A stretch of 59,264 nucleotides of DNA from an uncultured Flavobacteriales bacterium (GCA_937974555.1 CALJKR010000008.1:1-59264); one strand, 5' to 3'. Positions 7,238 to 16,286 are shown, counted from the first letter of the stretch. The notes: generated by a model from the letters alone, not told the origin. A program made the numbers and translations.

Positions 7238-8026
7238 TTACCAAGATCCTCCAGCTCCACCTCCTCCCGAACTTCCACCGCCAAATCCGCCAAATCCGCC
7301 GCCACCGCCCCAACCATCATTGCGACTGTTGAAGTCATTCCAATAGCCCCTGCGTGGTCCCGAATTGGCCAGCCAAAAGGCAGTCCAAAAGGGTAGGTTG
7401 TTGGCGCGCGCCATGGATTTGTTTTTGCCAAAAAGGAAGATCAATGCGATAGCCCCAAAAATGAGCAAACCTACCCAGCCGCCTTTGTCTTTCTTTTGTT
7501 TGTGTTTCTTGGCATAAGTATCGATATCAAATTCTTTTTGAGCCAATTGCTCGATTACCGTGAGTCCATTCCAAATGCCCTGGAAATACTGATTTTGTTT
7601 GAACTGCGGGATGATTTCATTCTCCCAAATGATATGAATTTTCCCATCGGGTAGTGCACCTTCTAATCCTCGTCCAGTCGCAATGAAAATCTGTCCTTTG
7701 CTATCAGTGGTTTTGGGCTTGATTAACATCACCACGCCATTGTCCAAGTCGGCTTGTCCAACGCCCCATTCGTCCATGATTTTAAAACTCAAATCACTGG
7801 GCTCAAATCCACACAAGTCGGGAAGTGTGATGATAACGATTTGGTTGGAGGTTTTTGCAGCAAATTGCTCAAGGTTTTGTACCAATTGCTGAACCTCCTG
7901 GGGTTGCAACATATTGGCCTTGTCATATACCAATCGGTTTTGCTCTTTAGCGGGAACACAATCGGGAAGTTGACTCCATCCAGTGCTGACCAGCAGCGCC
8001 ATGAAAAGGGCTATTGCGTATTTCAT
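7238..8026 (-). CDS. TPM-domain secreted/membrane protein with Gly-rich tail (YgcG family)
   Basis: A 262-residue protein: signal peptide 1-18 (ending GWSQ), a TPM domain from about 30 to 155 (VYDKANMLQP, QIVIITLPDL, DNGVVMLIKP, IFIATGRGLEG), one transmembrane helix near 185-203, and a tail of mostly Gly and Ser from about 240 that ends GGSW. TPM domains face the periplasm and have been linked to photosystem repair in plants and to envelope processes in bacteria; the bacterial function is not settled. The ATG abuts the stop of the second TPM gene with no gap, so the two are cotranslated. Confidence 0.85.
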   Translation of the reverse strand: MKYAIALFMALLVSTGWSQLPDCVPAKEQNRLVYDKANMLQPQEVQQLVQNLEQFAAKTSNQIVIITLPDLCGFEPSDLSFKIMDEWGVGQADLDNGVVMLIKPKTTDSKGQIFIATGRGLEGALPDGKIHIIWENEIIPQFKQNQYFQGIWNGLTVIEQLAQKEFDIDTYAKKHKQKKDKGGWVGLLIFGAIALIFLFGKNKSMARANNLPFWTAFWLANSGPRRGYWNDFNSRNDGWGGGGGFGGFGGGSSGGGGAGGSW

Positions 8027-8452
8027 TTAGCGAGAAATTTGATCAGACAATTCGTTGATGTCATTTTCATTCCAAGGGAAAATGGGTGAGAGGTGCGCGG
8101 AAATGGCTTGTAATGTCTGCTCGATTCCCGATGCAAAATTGCCTTGAGAAAAATGACCCGCCAGCAGGTCTTTCCAACTTTGCCATTGCTCGGCGTTTAC
8201 ATGCGGGTGTATGCCCACGTCACCAATGATGGCCAAGGCAGCTGGATAAAGTTGGATGTATACCAAAAGCGCGTTGCGTTGCTTGGTGCGATGCATGGAT
8301 AAATGATCAAAAACAAATGCCGCTCTGTCCAAGACGGCGGCATCGTTTTGCTCTTCGATATGAATCCTAATTTCGCAACTCGTTTGCTTTTCAAATATTT
8401 CTATTTGACGCTGAAATTCAGCGGAAATAGGAGCTGAAAGAATGGGGTGCAT
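8027..8452 (-). CDS. TPM-domain protein, short form
   Basis: A 141-residue protein with a TPM-type fold but no signal peptide or transmembrane segment: CEIRIHIEEQ near residue 25, RNALLVYIQLYPAALAIIGDVGIH in the middle, then a C-terminal helix. It is about half the length of the neighbouring TPM protein and lacks its Gly-rich tail. It starts five bases after lemA and ends directly against the next gene, so lemA and the two TPM genes form one transcription unit. This pairing of one short and one long TPM gene with lemA is common in Bacteroidota. Substrate and exact role unknown. Confidence 0.8.
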   Translation of the reverse strand: MHPILSAPISAEFQRQIEIFEKQTSCEIRIHIEEQNDAAVLDRAAFVFDHLSMHRTKQRNALLVYIQLYPAALAIIGDVGIHPHVNAEQWQSWKDLLAGHFSQGNFASGIEQTLQAISAHLSPIFPWNENDINELSDQISR

Positions 8453-8457
8453 GGATG

Positions 8458-9036
8458 TTAGTTGAAATCCACTTTGGGTGCGTTCTCTGCGCCTTCAGAG
8501 GCAGCAAATGCATCGTACACTTTAAACTCTTCATCACCCACCAAGGCCAAAGCTTTCTTCTTCCAGAACCCGCGAATAAAACCATTGGATTTTTCGACAG
8601 CATCGTTGTAATCAGAGCGGGCCTTGCCCACACGATTTTCAGTGCCTTCCAACTGGGCTTGCAATTCACTGAAATTTTGTGTTGACCTAATTTCAGGATA
8701 GTTTTCAAAAACGATGTTGATGGCTTTGTTGATGTCAGCACCCAATTTCTGAAGTTCTGCTGGACTTTGCGCAGCGGAAATTCCTGAACGTGCTTTGGTT
8801 ACGTTTTCCAAAATGGCTCTTTCATTGTCTTTGGCTCCTTTGACGGTGGCCACCAATTGAGGAACCAAATCGGCGCGGCGTTGATAGGCCACTTGCACAT
8901 TTCCCCATTCTTTTTTGACAGCCTCTTGTTTTTCTACTGCGCCATTGTACACGGAGGTTCCGTATAAGTAGAAAAGGATGAAGGCGCCTAAAATAACACC
9001 AACTAAAATCAAGATGGTGCGTGTTGCTTTATTCAT
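8458..9036 (-). CDS. lemA: LemA family membrane protein
   Basis: A 192-residue protein with one N-terminal transmembrane helix (about 7-27) and a long helical-bundle domain. It has the LemA signature region VKKEWGNVQVAYQRRADLVPQLVATVKG (split here for description; about residues 40-68), the AILENVTKARS helix and NFSELQAQLEGTENRV. LemA proteins have an N-out topology and a cytoplasmic or periplasmic coiled-coil body depending on species; the biochemical role is unknown. First gene of the lemA-TPM-TPM-djlA string. The 26-base gap to htpG contains a near-consensus -7 box (TATATTCG, minus strand, 9054-9061), so the string may have its own promoter. Confidence 0.9.
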   Translation of the reverse strand: MNKATRTILILVGVILGAFILFYLYGTSVYNGAVEKQEAVKKEWGNVQVAYQRRADLVPQLVATVKGAKDNERAILENVTKARSGISAAQSPAELQKLGADINKAINIVFENYPEIRSTQNFSELQAQLEGTENRVGKARSDYNDAVEKSNGFIRGFWKKKALALVGDEEFKVYDAFAASEGAENAPKVDFN

Positions 9037-9062
9037 GGTTTGGTTTTAAAGTTCGAATATAA

Positions 9063-10940
9063 TTAATTGGCGTTTAACCTGGAATACGCTTGTTGAATGA
9101 AAGCCGTTAATTCGCTTCCTTTTAGCAATCCTTTGGATAATTGAGCCAATGCCAATGCCTCTTTGGCCAATGCCTGTCCCTCCTGGGATTGCATTTTGTG
9201 TACCGCTGGATGATTGGTGTTCAGTATCAATTGATAGGAGTCAGGGAGATTACCAAAGATATTGGCCCCTCCGCCCAATGCCTGTTGTTCTTTCATGCGT
9301 CGCATAAATTCGTTTTCAGTGATCAACATCGGCGGATCTTGGGGAGACATGTTTTCAAATTGAACGTGGAATTTCTGAGCATCAATCCAAGTATTCAATT
9401 GTGATTTTACATTTTCCTTTTCGGTGTCACTCAATGCGGAAACTTCATTGGTCTCTTTCTCGATCAATTTTTCAGGGATATCACTATCCACTCGCTTGAA
9501 AGTAATGTCACTGTTTTTGGATTCAATCTGAGACAAGAATGGAGCGGTAAGCGGATTGTTCAATTGAAATACTTCATATCCCCGTGCGCTGGCCATTTCG
9601 ATGGCGCCGTGTTGTGCATTTTCGTCGGTGGTGTACAAGAAGACAATCTTTCCATTTTTATCTTTTTGATTTTCGCCAATCTTCTCCTTCCATTCTTCCA
9701 GAGTATGGTATTGCCCCTGGGTGTTTTTGTACAAAGTGAAGGCACCCGCTTTCTCAGCAAATTTCTCCTCAGTTAAAATTCCATATTGAATGAATACTTG
9801 AATATCATCCCATTTGGCTTCAAAATCAGCGCGGTCATTGTTGTACATACTCGACAATTTGTCCGCTACTTTTTTGGTTATGTGCGCACTGATTTTTTTC
9901 ACATTGCCATCGGCTTGCAAATAACTGCGACTCACATTTAATGGAATGTCTGGCGAATCCACCACACCGTGCAATAAGGTCAAGAAATCAGGAAGAATGT
10001 TCTTCACCTCATCGGTAATAAACACCTGGTTGCAGTACAACTGAATTTTGTTGCGCTGCACCTCCATTTGATTTTTTAGTTTGGGAAAGAATAATATTCC
10101 TGTGAGGTTGAATGGATAATCTACGTTGATGTGAATGTGAAATAAAGGCTCTTCGAAGCTCATGGGATAGAGCTCATTGTAAAATCCCTTATAGTCTTCA
10201 TCCTTCAGCTCGCTGGGTTTTTGAATCCAAAGGGGCTGGGTTGAATTGATCACACGAGGTTTCTTAACCTCGATTTTTTTGACATTGTCCTTTTCATCTT
10301 TCTCTCCAGAAGGATCTTCGATCCACTCACTCTCTTCGCCAAAAACAATTTCGACGGGCATAAATCGACAATACTTGTCTAAGATTTCTTTGATTTTAAA
10401 TTCCTCGTTAAATTCCAAAGAATCATCAGCCAAATGCAAAACGATGTCTGTTCCTGGCGTTGTCTTTTCTACATTTTCAATCGAGTAGGAGGGGCTGCCA
10501 TCACAAACCCATCGAACAGCTTGTGCGTCTTTTTTGTGGGAAAGCGTGATAATTTCCACTTCTTTGGAAACCATGAAAGCAGAGTAAAAACCCAAACCAA
10601 AGTGACCGATGATTTGCGCGTCTTTGTATTTGCTGACAAACTCCTCTGCACCAGAGAAGGCAATTTGATTGATGTATTGATCCACTTCGGCTTCGGTCAT
10701 CCCGATTCCGTTGTCGCGGATGGTGAGCGTTTTGTTGACGCTATCTAAAATAACTTCTACTTGTGGGGTAGTCGATGGTTCTGCAATCTCGCCCAATCGA
10801 GAAAGGGTTTTTACCTTTTGACATGCATCGACCGCATTGGAAACCAATTCACGAAGAAATATTTCGTGATCGGAATAAAGGAACTTTTTAATGATGGGAA
10901 AAATGTTCTCTGTCTGAACAGAAATTTGACCTGCTTTCAT
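9063..10940 (-). CDS. htpG: molecular chaperone HtpG (bacterial Hsp90)
   Basis: A 625-residue ATP-dependent chaperone of normal length. The N-terminal GHKL ATPase shows ELVSNAVDAC (31-40, with the Mg-binding Asn35), DNGIGM (76-81) and GHFGLGFYSAF (about 112-122). The middle domain has NVSRSYLQAD with the catalytic Arg. The C-terminal dimerisation domain ends ARLNAN. The first motif is NAVDA rather than the common NASDA, as often in Bacteroidota. It refolds client proteins in the cytoplasm under heat and oxidative stress. It lies between a PLP enzyme and lemA on the minus strand; 84 bases with a long hairpin separate it from the upstream gene, so it may be transcribed independently. Confidence 0.97.
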   Translation of the reverse strand: MKAGQISVQTENIFPIIKKFLYSDHEIFLRELVSNAVDACQKVKTLSRLGEIAEPSTTPQVEVILDSVNKTLTIRDNGIGMTEAEVDQYINQIAFSGAEEFVSKYKDAQIIGHFGLGFYSAFMVSKEVEIITLSHKKDAQAVRWVCDGSPSYSIENVEKTTPGTDIVLHLADDSLEFNEEFKIKEILDKYCRFMPVEIVFGEESEWIEDPSGEKDEKDNVKKIEVKKPRVINSTQPLWIQKPSELKDEDYKGFYNELYPMSFEEPLFHIHINVDYPFNLTGILFFPKLKNQMEVQRNKIQLYCNQVFITDEVKNILPDFLTLLHGVVDSPDIPLNVSRSYLQADGNVKKISAHITKKVADKLSSMYNNDRADFEAKWDDIQVFIQYGILTEEKFAEKAGAFTLYKNTQGQYHTLEEWKEKIGENQKDKNGKIVFLYTTDENAQHGAIEMASARGYEVFQLNNPLTAPFLSQIESKNSDITFKRVDSDIPEKLIEKETNEVSALSDTEKENVKSQLNTWIDAQKFHVQFENMSPQDPPMLITENEFMRRMKEQQALGGGANIFGNLPDSYQLILNTNHPAVHKMQSQEGQALAKEALALAQLSKGLLKGSELTAFIQQAYSRLNAN

Positions 10941-10972
10941 TTGTTTTAAATTTTACGCAGGTCGAATATCAA

Positions 10973-11015
10973 CGCATGTGCCAAGGCGAAAATGCTGACA
11001 CCTTGGCACAATGCG
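10973..11015 (-). terminator. long hairpin between trans-sulfuration gene and htpG
   Basis: Arms TGTGCCAAGG (10977-10986) and CCTTGGCACA (11001-11010) are perfect complements around a 14-base loop, and they extend by CGCA/TGCG with one bulge. The hairpin sits just after the minus-strand stop at 11025. There is no U tract on the minus strand, so it may be a factor-dependent terminator, a 3'-end stabiliser, or part of the htpG leader. The pairing is certain; the role is not. Confidence 0.5.
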
Positions 11016-11024
11016 GGATAACCT

Positions 11025-12281
11025 TTATACGGTAGCCAAAGCTTGATTGAGATCGTCAATCAAGTCGGCGGCATTTTCAACACCTACGGAAAGACGCACC
11101 AAATTGGGAGTGATTCCAATTTTCTCTTTGAGTTCGGGGTCAACTCCGGCGTGTGTCATCGTGGCGGGATGTTCTGCCAAACTTTCTGTAGAGCCCAAGC
11201 TCACAGCCAATTTGCATAGACGCAGTGCATTTAAAAAACGGAAGGCCTCAGCCTCACCGCCCACGACCTGAAAACTGAGCATGGCGCCGGGCGAGGTGTA
11301 TTGTCTTTGGTAAATTTCATAAGCCAAACCGTCCGCAGGAGTAAGATTGCCCAGATAGTGCATTTTGCCCACTTTGGGATGGTTGTTCAAGAAGGCAGCT
11401 ACTTCAGCGGCATTTCTGGCTTGCTGTTCCATTCTGATTTTCAATGTTTCCAAGCTACGCATCAACAACCAAGCGGTCCATGGTCCTGCCATATTGCCCA
11501 AGAAGGTGCGCAATGTTTTGATGCGAATCATGTCTTCGCGTCTACCACAGACAGCACCAGCAATCACATCACTGTGACCCCCAATGTATTTGGTTGCACT
11601 GTAAATGGAAAAGTCCGCACCCATTTCCAATGGACGTTGCCAAAGTGGTCCCATGTAGGTATTGTCAACAGCCACCTTAACCACATGATCTCCATGTGAA
11701 AGTTGTTTGCCCAAATCAACAAGCATGGAGATATCAAACAAGTCGTTGGTGGGATTGGCGGGTGATTCCGTGTAAATCAATTTTACTTTGTCTCTGGCAC
11801 CAGCCGCTTCAATACGTTTCAAAATATCCGCCTGAGAATCCCATGGGAAATACTCGATATGGTGGATGTGCATCTTGGTTAAAAAGTGCTTGATGAAGTG
11901 ATCGGTTCCGCCATAAGATGGAGAAGACGCCAGAATATAATCACCCGGAGTTAGATATTCCAACATCACGGTTGAAATGGCAGACATGCCCGATTCAAAT
12001 GATGCGCAATCGTCCGCATTGTCCCAAAGGGCAATTCGATTTTCTAAGATTTCAATATCAGGATTGTTCAGACGGGAGTAAATCAATCCAGGGATTTTTT
12101 CACCTTCTTTTCTTTCTCGAATGCCATAGGCGATTTCAAAGAAGGATTTTCCTTCCTCGGCTGTTTTAAAAACAAAGGTTGAAGTTTGATAAATAGGACA
12201 CTTGATGGCTCCTTCACTCCATTCCGGCGTGTAGCCGTAGCTCATCATTAAGCTTTCCGGCGAATAATTTTTTTTGGACAT
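11025..12281 (-). CDS. trans-sulfuration family PLP enzyme (cystathionine gamma-synthase / methionine gamma-lyase type)
   Basis: A 418-residue fold-type I PLP enzyme. Visible features: YSRLNNPDIEILE (68-80, substrate and phosphate contacts), FESGMSAIS (95-103), TESPANPT (171-178), the pyridine-binding Asp206 in VDNTY and the Schiff-base lysine K231 in SATKYIGGHSD. The C-terminal RLSVGVENAADLIDDL is the usual substrate carboxylate site. The family covers cystathionine gamma-synthase, beta- and gamma-lyases and O-acetylhomoserine sulfhydrylase. The insertion around residues 52-66 (GIRERKEGEKIPG) marks a distinct subgroup whose substrate I cannot assign. No methionine-pathway neighbour is present. 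It starts 30 bases after the lectin gene stop and may be cotranscribed. Confidence 0.87.
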   Translation of the reverse strand: MSKKNYSPESLMMSYGYTPEWSEGAIKCPIYQTSTFVFKTAEEGKSFFEIAYGIRERKEGEKIPGLIYSRLNNPDIEILENRIALWDNADDCASFESGMSAISTVMLEYLTPGDYILASSPSYGGTDHFIKHFLTKMHIHHIEYFPWDSQADILKRIEAAGARDKVKLIYTESPANPTNDLFDISMLVDLGKQLSHGDHVVKVAVDNTYMGPLWQRPLEMGADFSIYSATKYIGGHSDVIAGAVCGRREDMIRIKTLRTFLGNMAGPWTAWLLMRSLETLKIRMEQQARNAAEVAAFLNNHPKVGKMHYLGNLTPADGLAYEIYQRQYTSPGAMLSFQVVGGEAEAFRFLNALRLCKLAVSLGSTESLAEHPATMTHAGVDPELKEKIGITPNLVRLSVGVENAADLIDDLNQALATV

Positions 12282-12311
12282 AACATTGATGTTTGTCCAA
12301 ATGTAATGCGG

Positions 12312-15300
12312 TTAGCGCAATAAGTGGAAAACGCCGTTGTATTCTTTTTTCTCTCTGTTGGGACTTTCCAAAATCATGCGATAGTGATAGACACCATCTT
12401 GGTTGTAGTATTGTCCTTTGTGGGTTTCGCCCAGCCAATTTTCATTGGGGTCTTTGGAGTGGAAAATCAAATCACCCCAACGATTGTAGATGTACACTTC
12501 GTAGGATTTGGCATTGTATAACACGGGAACCCAAGCTTCATTGATCCCATCTTGATCGGGAGTAAACGCATTGGGGATAAAAGCATAAGCTTCGCAACTT
12601 TCAAAATCCAAAACCACATCGCGGAAAGCAGAACCACATGAGTTGGCAGCAGTAAGGCTATAATATCCAGGTTCCGTTACGGTGATCATTTCAGAAGTTT
12701 CACCAGTGCTCCAATTGAAGGATGTAGCATGAGAACCGATCGTTCCCAAAATCACCGCTTGACCTTGACAATAGGTTGTGCTATCTCCCCAATCGATGAA
12801 TGGCAAGTAGGTCATGGTGATTTCCATTGCGTCTTGACTGTAGCAGTAGCCATCATCATAGGTAGCAGTTAAAGTACCCACAGTGCTGCAGTTGACAGAA
12901 GGACCAAATTCACCTGTACTCCAATAAACGTCATTGCCTGCATTGATCGTAACAAATCCACCTTCGCAGAAGTCCGCTGTATTGGGCAAGTCAACCACAA
13001 ATGGAGGTAGAACATTTACATCGACTTGATCCGTAATGATGCAATTGTTGCCATAGGTCAAAACGGCGGTTAGCGTTTCGATTCCAATGACGGGATTGTT
13101 TTGGGTATAACTATTCCCAAAACTACCATCTTGCCACAACACATTTTGAGTAGAATTGTAAGTATAAGGAGCATCGCCACAGGTAGTTAAACCAACCCCC
13201 AAATCCCAAACGGGCGGGACATAGGCTGATATCGTGACTTGGTCGGTTGCAGTACAAGTGTTGATTGCAACATCTACTGAAACCGTCACATTGCCATTGG
13301 TTGGTGCAATGCCGTTGAAAGTTGGACCGGCGGTATTGTCAGACCAAAGGACAGAGGTGTAATCAGTAAAATTGTTTAAATTCACAGTAAAGGGCAAACC
13401 AGGACAAGCTTGGAAATTGCTTCCCAAATTGGGTACGGGCTGGGGCAACAATTCAACAAAAACGTTATCATCATCGATACAACCTTCAGGTGACGTTGCA
13501 GTTAATACATAAGTGCCCGTGATGGACACAGTGGGAGTTAAGGTATTTGCACCAGCGACAATATTTCCATCCGCGGTGGTCCATGCATAGGTGTAGCCAG
13601 CGCTTCCTGTTCCTGAAAGATTGACATTGTTGTTGGTGCATTGAGAAATCGCATTGCCTGCATCAGGAGAAACAGGCACAATTTGATTGATGACAATATT
13701 GTCCGTTCCAGAGCAAGTTCCTTGCGTAACCGTTACACTATAATTTCCTCCTTGCGTGATATCAAAGTTGTTGCTGTTTGTAGCAAAGTTGGAAGTTCCG
13801 TCATTCCACGTGACGGTTGAAAATGTTCCAGTGATGGAAAGGGTTTGCGTGGTACCTACGCAATGATTGATGTTGCCTGAAATAGTCACAACTGGAGTGG
13901 TAACCAATGTTATCAAAACAGTATCTTGTGCTGTACAACCAGATCCCCCTGTGGTGCTTAATACATAATGACCGGTTTGATTGACAACCAAAGTGCCATT
14001 GGGCAGAGTACTGACTATCGTTCCATCGTAGGTGTTCCAAGTTCTTGGGAAACCTGCAGGGACTGTGATGTTGGAGTTGGCATAAGTATAATTGTCTCCA
14101 ATGTTGGCGACACAATAAATGATGTCATTTCCCGCGCTGAACGGTGTTATACTATTTTCAGTGACATTCACTGTGATGGGAGTTCCCGGCGTTGTACATC
14201 CAGTGATCATGGGCGTAACCTGAACAGTTGCGCCGCCAGTCCCGCTGAAAGTAGCGCCATTGGCCACAGGGTCAGAAGCACCAGCTCCTACTGTAATGTC
14301 CCATGAAAGATCGTCATAATTTCCACCACTGGGAGTGAGTGTCCAGTTGGCTCCTTCACAAATGCTGATATTGGCAATGGTAACTGAAGGAACCGAATTG
14401 GGTTGAATGTTGTAGTTTTTGGTGTAGACAACCCCACAGTTGTCCGTGTAAGTCATTTGAATGGTGCTCGCAGCAGCTACTCCTGATATATCCACTATTC
14501 CAGCTTCAGCAGGGTTTGGAGTTGCGATGGTACCAGAACCCGAACTCACGGTCCAAGTAAAAAGATTGGTATTGGTAATATCAATAATGGAAGCATCCAA
14601 AGGAGTATTGGCATTGGGACAAATATTCACGGTCTCAGCAGGCAAAACAATCGGGGGATTGGGTAGTGGACAAACTTCTTGAAGATTGGTAAGCCCTCCT
14701 GTGGTTCCTGCCCATCCAAAATAGGTTGTGGTGCTGCCCAATATCGTAGAAAGATTTACAACGCTCGTAAGCGTCCAGTTGTTGTCAATGACGCAAGTGA
14801 GTGTATTGGTTGCGGCAATCCATGAGATGGTAACATTGTGATAGGCACCATTTTCAAGATTGCTGGTCGCAAGTGGACCTGCTAAGTTGTTGGCTGAATT
14901 GTGGTTTACAGAACCATTTCTCAGGAAAGCCATGTGGTCAGGATTGGCTCCTTGTGCACTTGTTGTAGGGTCGTAAGATGGGTTTAAACTATTGTTGTAA
15001 GTGTCAAACTCAATCATAAATGAGTTGGTGTTACCCACCCAATCAAAGGCCAATGAACCACCATTGGATCCTGCCGCTGGCGCATAGTTGGCAACATTTT
15101 TCATAATGAAGGCCATCCCGTCCGCACCTCCATCCGAGTTGCCAAACTTGACGTTGAATGCACGAACGAAATTGCACGTCAAATCCAATGAACTGTTACT
15201 CCAAATAACCCCCGTTGCGCTAGTTTGACTTTGATCTGTCAGTCTGTAACAGGCCCCATTGACAATTGCGGTGTTGGTAAATCCAGTGGCAATATTGTAC

Positions 15301-15374
15301 TGCGCCAGGACATTTGAAGTCATTGCAAATGCAAACGCAGCGAACCAAAAGAACTTAAAAAAAAGGTTTTTCAT
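12312..15374 (-). CDS. large L-type lectin-domain T9SS protein, type B sorting domain
   Basis: The start is placed at ATG 15374 because this gives a clean signal peptide (MKNLFFKFFWFAAFAFAMTS to VLAQ); a longer in-frame start at 15422 adds 16 unlikely residues. The 1,020-residue product has an L-type lectin-like domain (about 25-225: GADGMAFIMKN, FMIEFDTYNN, DHMAFLRNG), then about seven Ig/SprB-like repeats rich in Asn, Thr and Gly with paired Cys, and a type B T9SS sorting domain at the end (FTPDQDGINEAW, YEVYIYNRWGDLIF, FHLLR). Probably a surface adhesin. Same plan as the protein at 4238 but with more repeats. The divergent gene at 15523 shares its upstream region. Confidence 0.87.
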   Translation of the reverse strand: MKNLFFKFFWFAAFAFAMTSNVLAQYNIATGFTNTAIVNGACYRLTDQSQTSATGVIWSNSSLDLTCNFVRAFNVKFGNSDGGADGMAFIMKNVANYAPAAGSNGGSLAFDWVGNTNSFMIEFDTYNNSLNPSYDPTTSAQGANPDHMAFLRNGSVNHNSANNLAGPLATSNLENGAYHNVTISWIAATNTLTCVIDNNWTLTSVVNLSTILGSTTTYFGWAGTTGGLTNLQEVCPLPNPPIVLPAETVNICPNANTPLDASIIDITNTNLFTWTVSSGSGTIATPNPAEAGIVDISGVAAASTIQMTYTDNCGVVYTKNYNIQPNSVPSVTIANISICEGANWTLTPSGGNYDDLSWDITVGAGASDPVANGATFSGTGGATVQVTPMITGCTTPGTPITVNVTENSITPFSAGNDIIYCVANIGDNYTYANSNITVPAGFPRTWNTYDGTIVSTLPNGTLVVNQTGHYVLSTTGGSGCTAQDTVLITLVTTPVVTISGNINHCVGTTQTLSITGTFSTVTWNDGTSNFATNSNNFDITQGGNYSVTVTQGTCSGTDNIVINQIVPVSPDAGNAISQCTNNNVNLSGTGSAGYTYAWTTADGNIVAGANTLTPTVSITGTYVLTATSPEGCIDDDNVFVELLPQPVPNLGSNFQACPGLPFTVNLNNFTDYTSVLWSDNTAGPTFNGIAPTNGNVTVSVDVAINTCTATDQVTISAYVPPVWDLGVGLTTCGDAPYTYNSTQNVLWQDGSFGNSYTQNNPVIGIETLTAVLTYGNNCIITDQVDVNVLPPFVVDLPNTADFCEGGFVTINAGNDVYWSTGEFGPSVNCSTVGTLTATYDDGYCYSQDAMEITMTYLPFIDWGDSTTYCQGQAVILGTIGSHATSFNWSTGETSEMITVTEPGYYSLTAANSCGSAFRDVVLDFESCEAYAFIPNAFTPDQDGINEAWVPVLYNAKSYEVYIYNRWGDLIFHSKDPNENWLGETHKGQYYNQDGVYHYRMILESPNREKKEYNGVFHLLR

Positions 15375-15398
15375 TTTTGATTGGGTAAACTCAACTTT

Positions 15399-15406
15399 CA
15401 AATATA
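15399..15406 (-). promoter_or_regulatory. -7 promoter element for the large lectin gene
   Basis: On the minus strand this reads TATATTTG, an exact match to TAnnTTTG, 25 bases upstream of the chosen ATG at 15374. The position supports that start over the longer one at 15422, which would lie upstream of the promoter. A good -33 element is not evident. Confidence 0.45.
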
Positions 15407-15522
15407 CAATTTCCGGGGCCAATAAACCCCGTATCTATTAACAAATAGACTTGGAAACAAAATCAAAGGTTGTGTACAACAAGAAAAAAAACAATCTAAT
15501 TTTCCAACATAAATTAAGAGCT

Positions 15523-16209
15523 ATGAAAAAGGCAATGCTAATCGTTTTGTGTTTGTTGAGTTCCTTGAGTTGGTCGCAATGGGCACCTAAGAAGCATATC
15601 GTTCGTTTGTACAACAATGAAATCAAGGAAGGTTCTCGCTTGGTGTATGAATATCCCATCATGCAGCCTTCGTTTTTTTCTTTGGATGGAAAACACATCG
15701 ATTCAGAGAATGTGGCTTATTTCCGAAACAACCACGGTTATTTTGCCAACCTGGCTCATTTTTATGGAGAGCGCTCCGAGCGCTATGCCATGCGAATCAA
15801 AAACAATGGCAAGATTCAATTGTTTGAGGAAATTGACATTAGTGCTTACGGCGGGGATAGTCTATTAACAGACAATCCAAGAAGATTGGCTTCAGGGGAA
15901 GTATGGCAGTTTTATGCCAAGAATGAGGGCGAATTAAAAAAAGGATCTTATAAAAATTTAAAGTTAGACTTAGCAGACAATCCCAAGAGCATGGAATGTC
16001 TCAAGAGTTATAAGCGCATGTCCATCTTACAGTACAGCTTGGCTGCATCTGGAGCAGGCTTGGTAGCATATCAATTTTATTCCATGAGAAATGAACCTGC
16101 GCAAATCACCACTGGAATGATTTTGGGTTTGGTAATGACCGGATCTTCTTTGCTATTTGACGGTCCCAAAAACGACATGCTCTGGATGGCGGTGGATAGT
16201 TATAAGTAA
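15523..16209 (+). CDS. secreted or inner-membrane protein of unknown function
   Basis: The start at ATG 15523 gives a 228-residue product with a signal peptide (MKKAMLIVLCLLSSLSWSQ); the longer in-frame start at 15451 would bury it. I do not recognise the family. The mature part begins as a short beta-rich domain (HIVRLYNNEIKEGSRLVYE, YFRNNHGYFANLAHFYGER) and ends with two hydrophobic helices near the C-terminus (SLAASGAGLVAYQFYS and MILGLVMTGSSLLFDG), which would anchor it in the membrane. It is a lone plus-strand gene between two minus-strand blocks. Its TAA stop is the first three bases of an 8-bp tandem repeat. Confidence 0.75.
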   Translation: MKKAMLIVLCLLSSLSWSQWAPKKHIVRLYNNEIKEGSRLVYEYPIMQPSFFSLDGKHIDSENVAYFRNNHGYFANLAHFYGERSERYAMRIKNNGKIQLFEEIDISAYGGDSLLTDNPRRLASGEVWQFYAKNEGELKKGSYKNLKLDLADNPKSMECLKSYKRMSILQYSLAASGAGLVAYQFYSMRNEPAQITTGMILGLVMTGSSLLFDGPKNDMLWMAVDSYK

Positions 16210-16246
16210 ATCGGTAAATCAGTAAATCGGTAAATCAGTATATCAG
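16207..16246. repeat. 8-bp tandem repeat at gene 3' end
   Basis: Five 8-bp units: TAAATCGG, TAAATCAG, TAAATCGG, TAAATCAG, TATATCAG. The first TAA is the stop codon of the plus-strand gene. The tract fills the convergent junction with the WYL regulator gene (16287). The unit matches, in reverse complement, the CTACCGAT-type units at 4230-4252. Confidence 0.9.
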
Positions 16247-16286
16247 TATAGATTTTACGAAGAAAGCGGAGGATTTTCCTTTGCTA

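Noticed and set aside
7095..7346. Plus-strand ORF rich in proline (83 codons)
   Set aside because: It is the complement of the Gly-rich tail of the TPM protein; the proline run only mirrors GGN codons.
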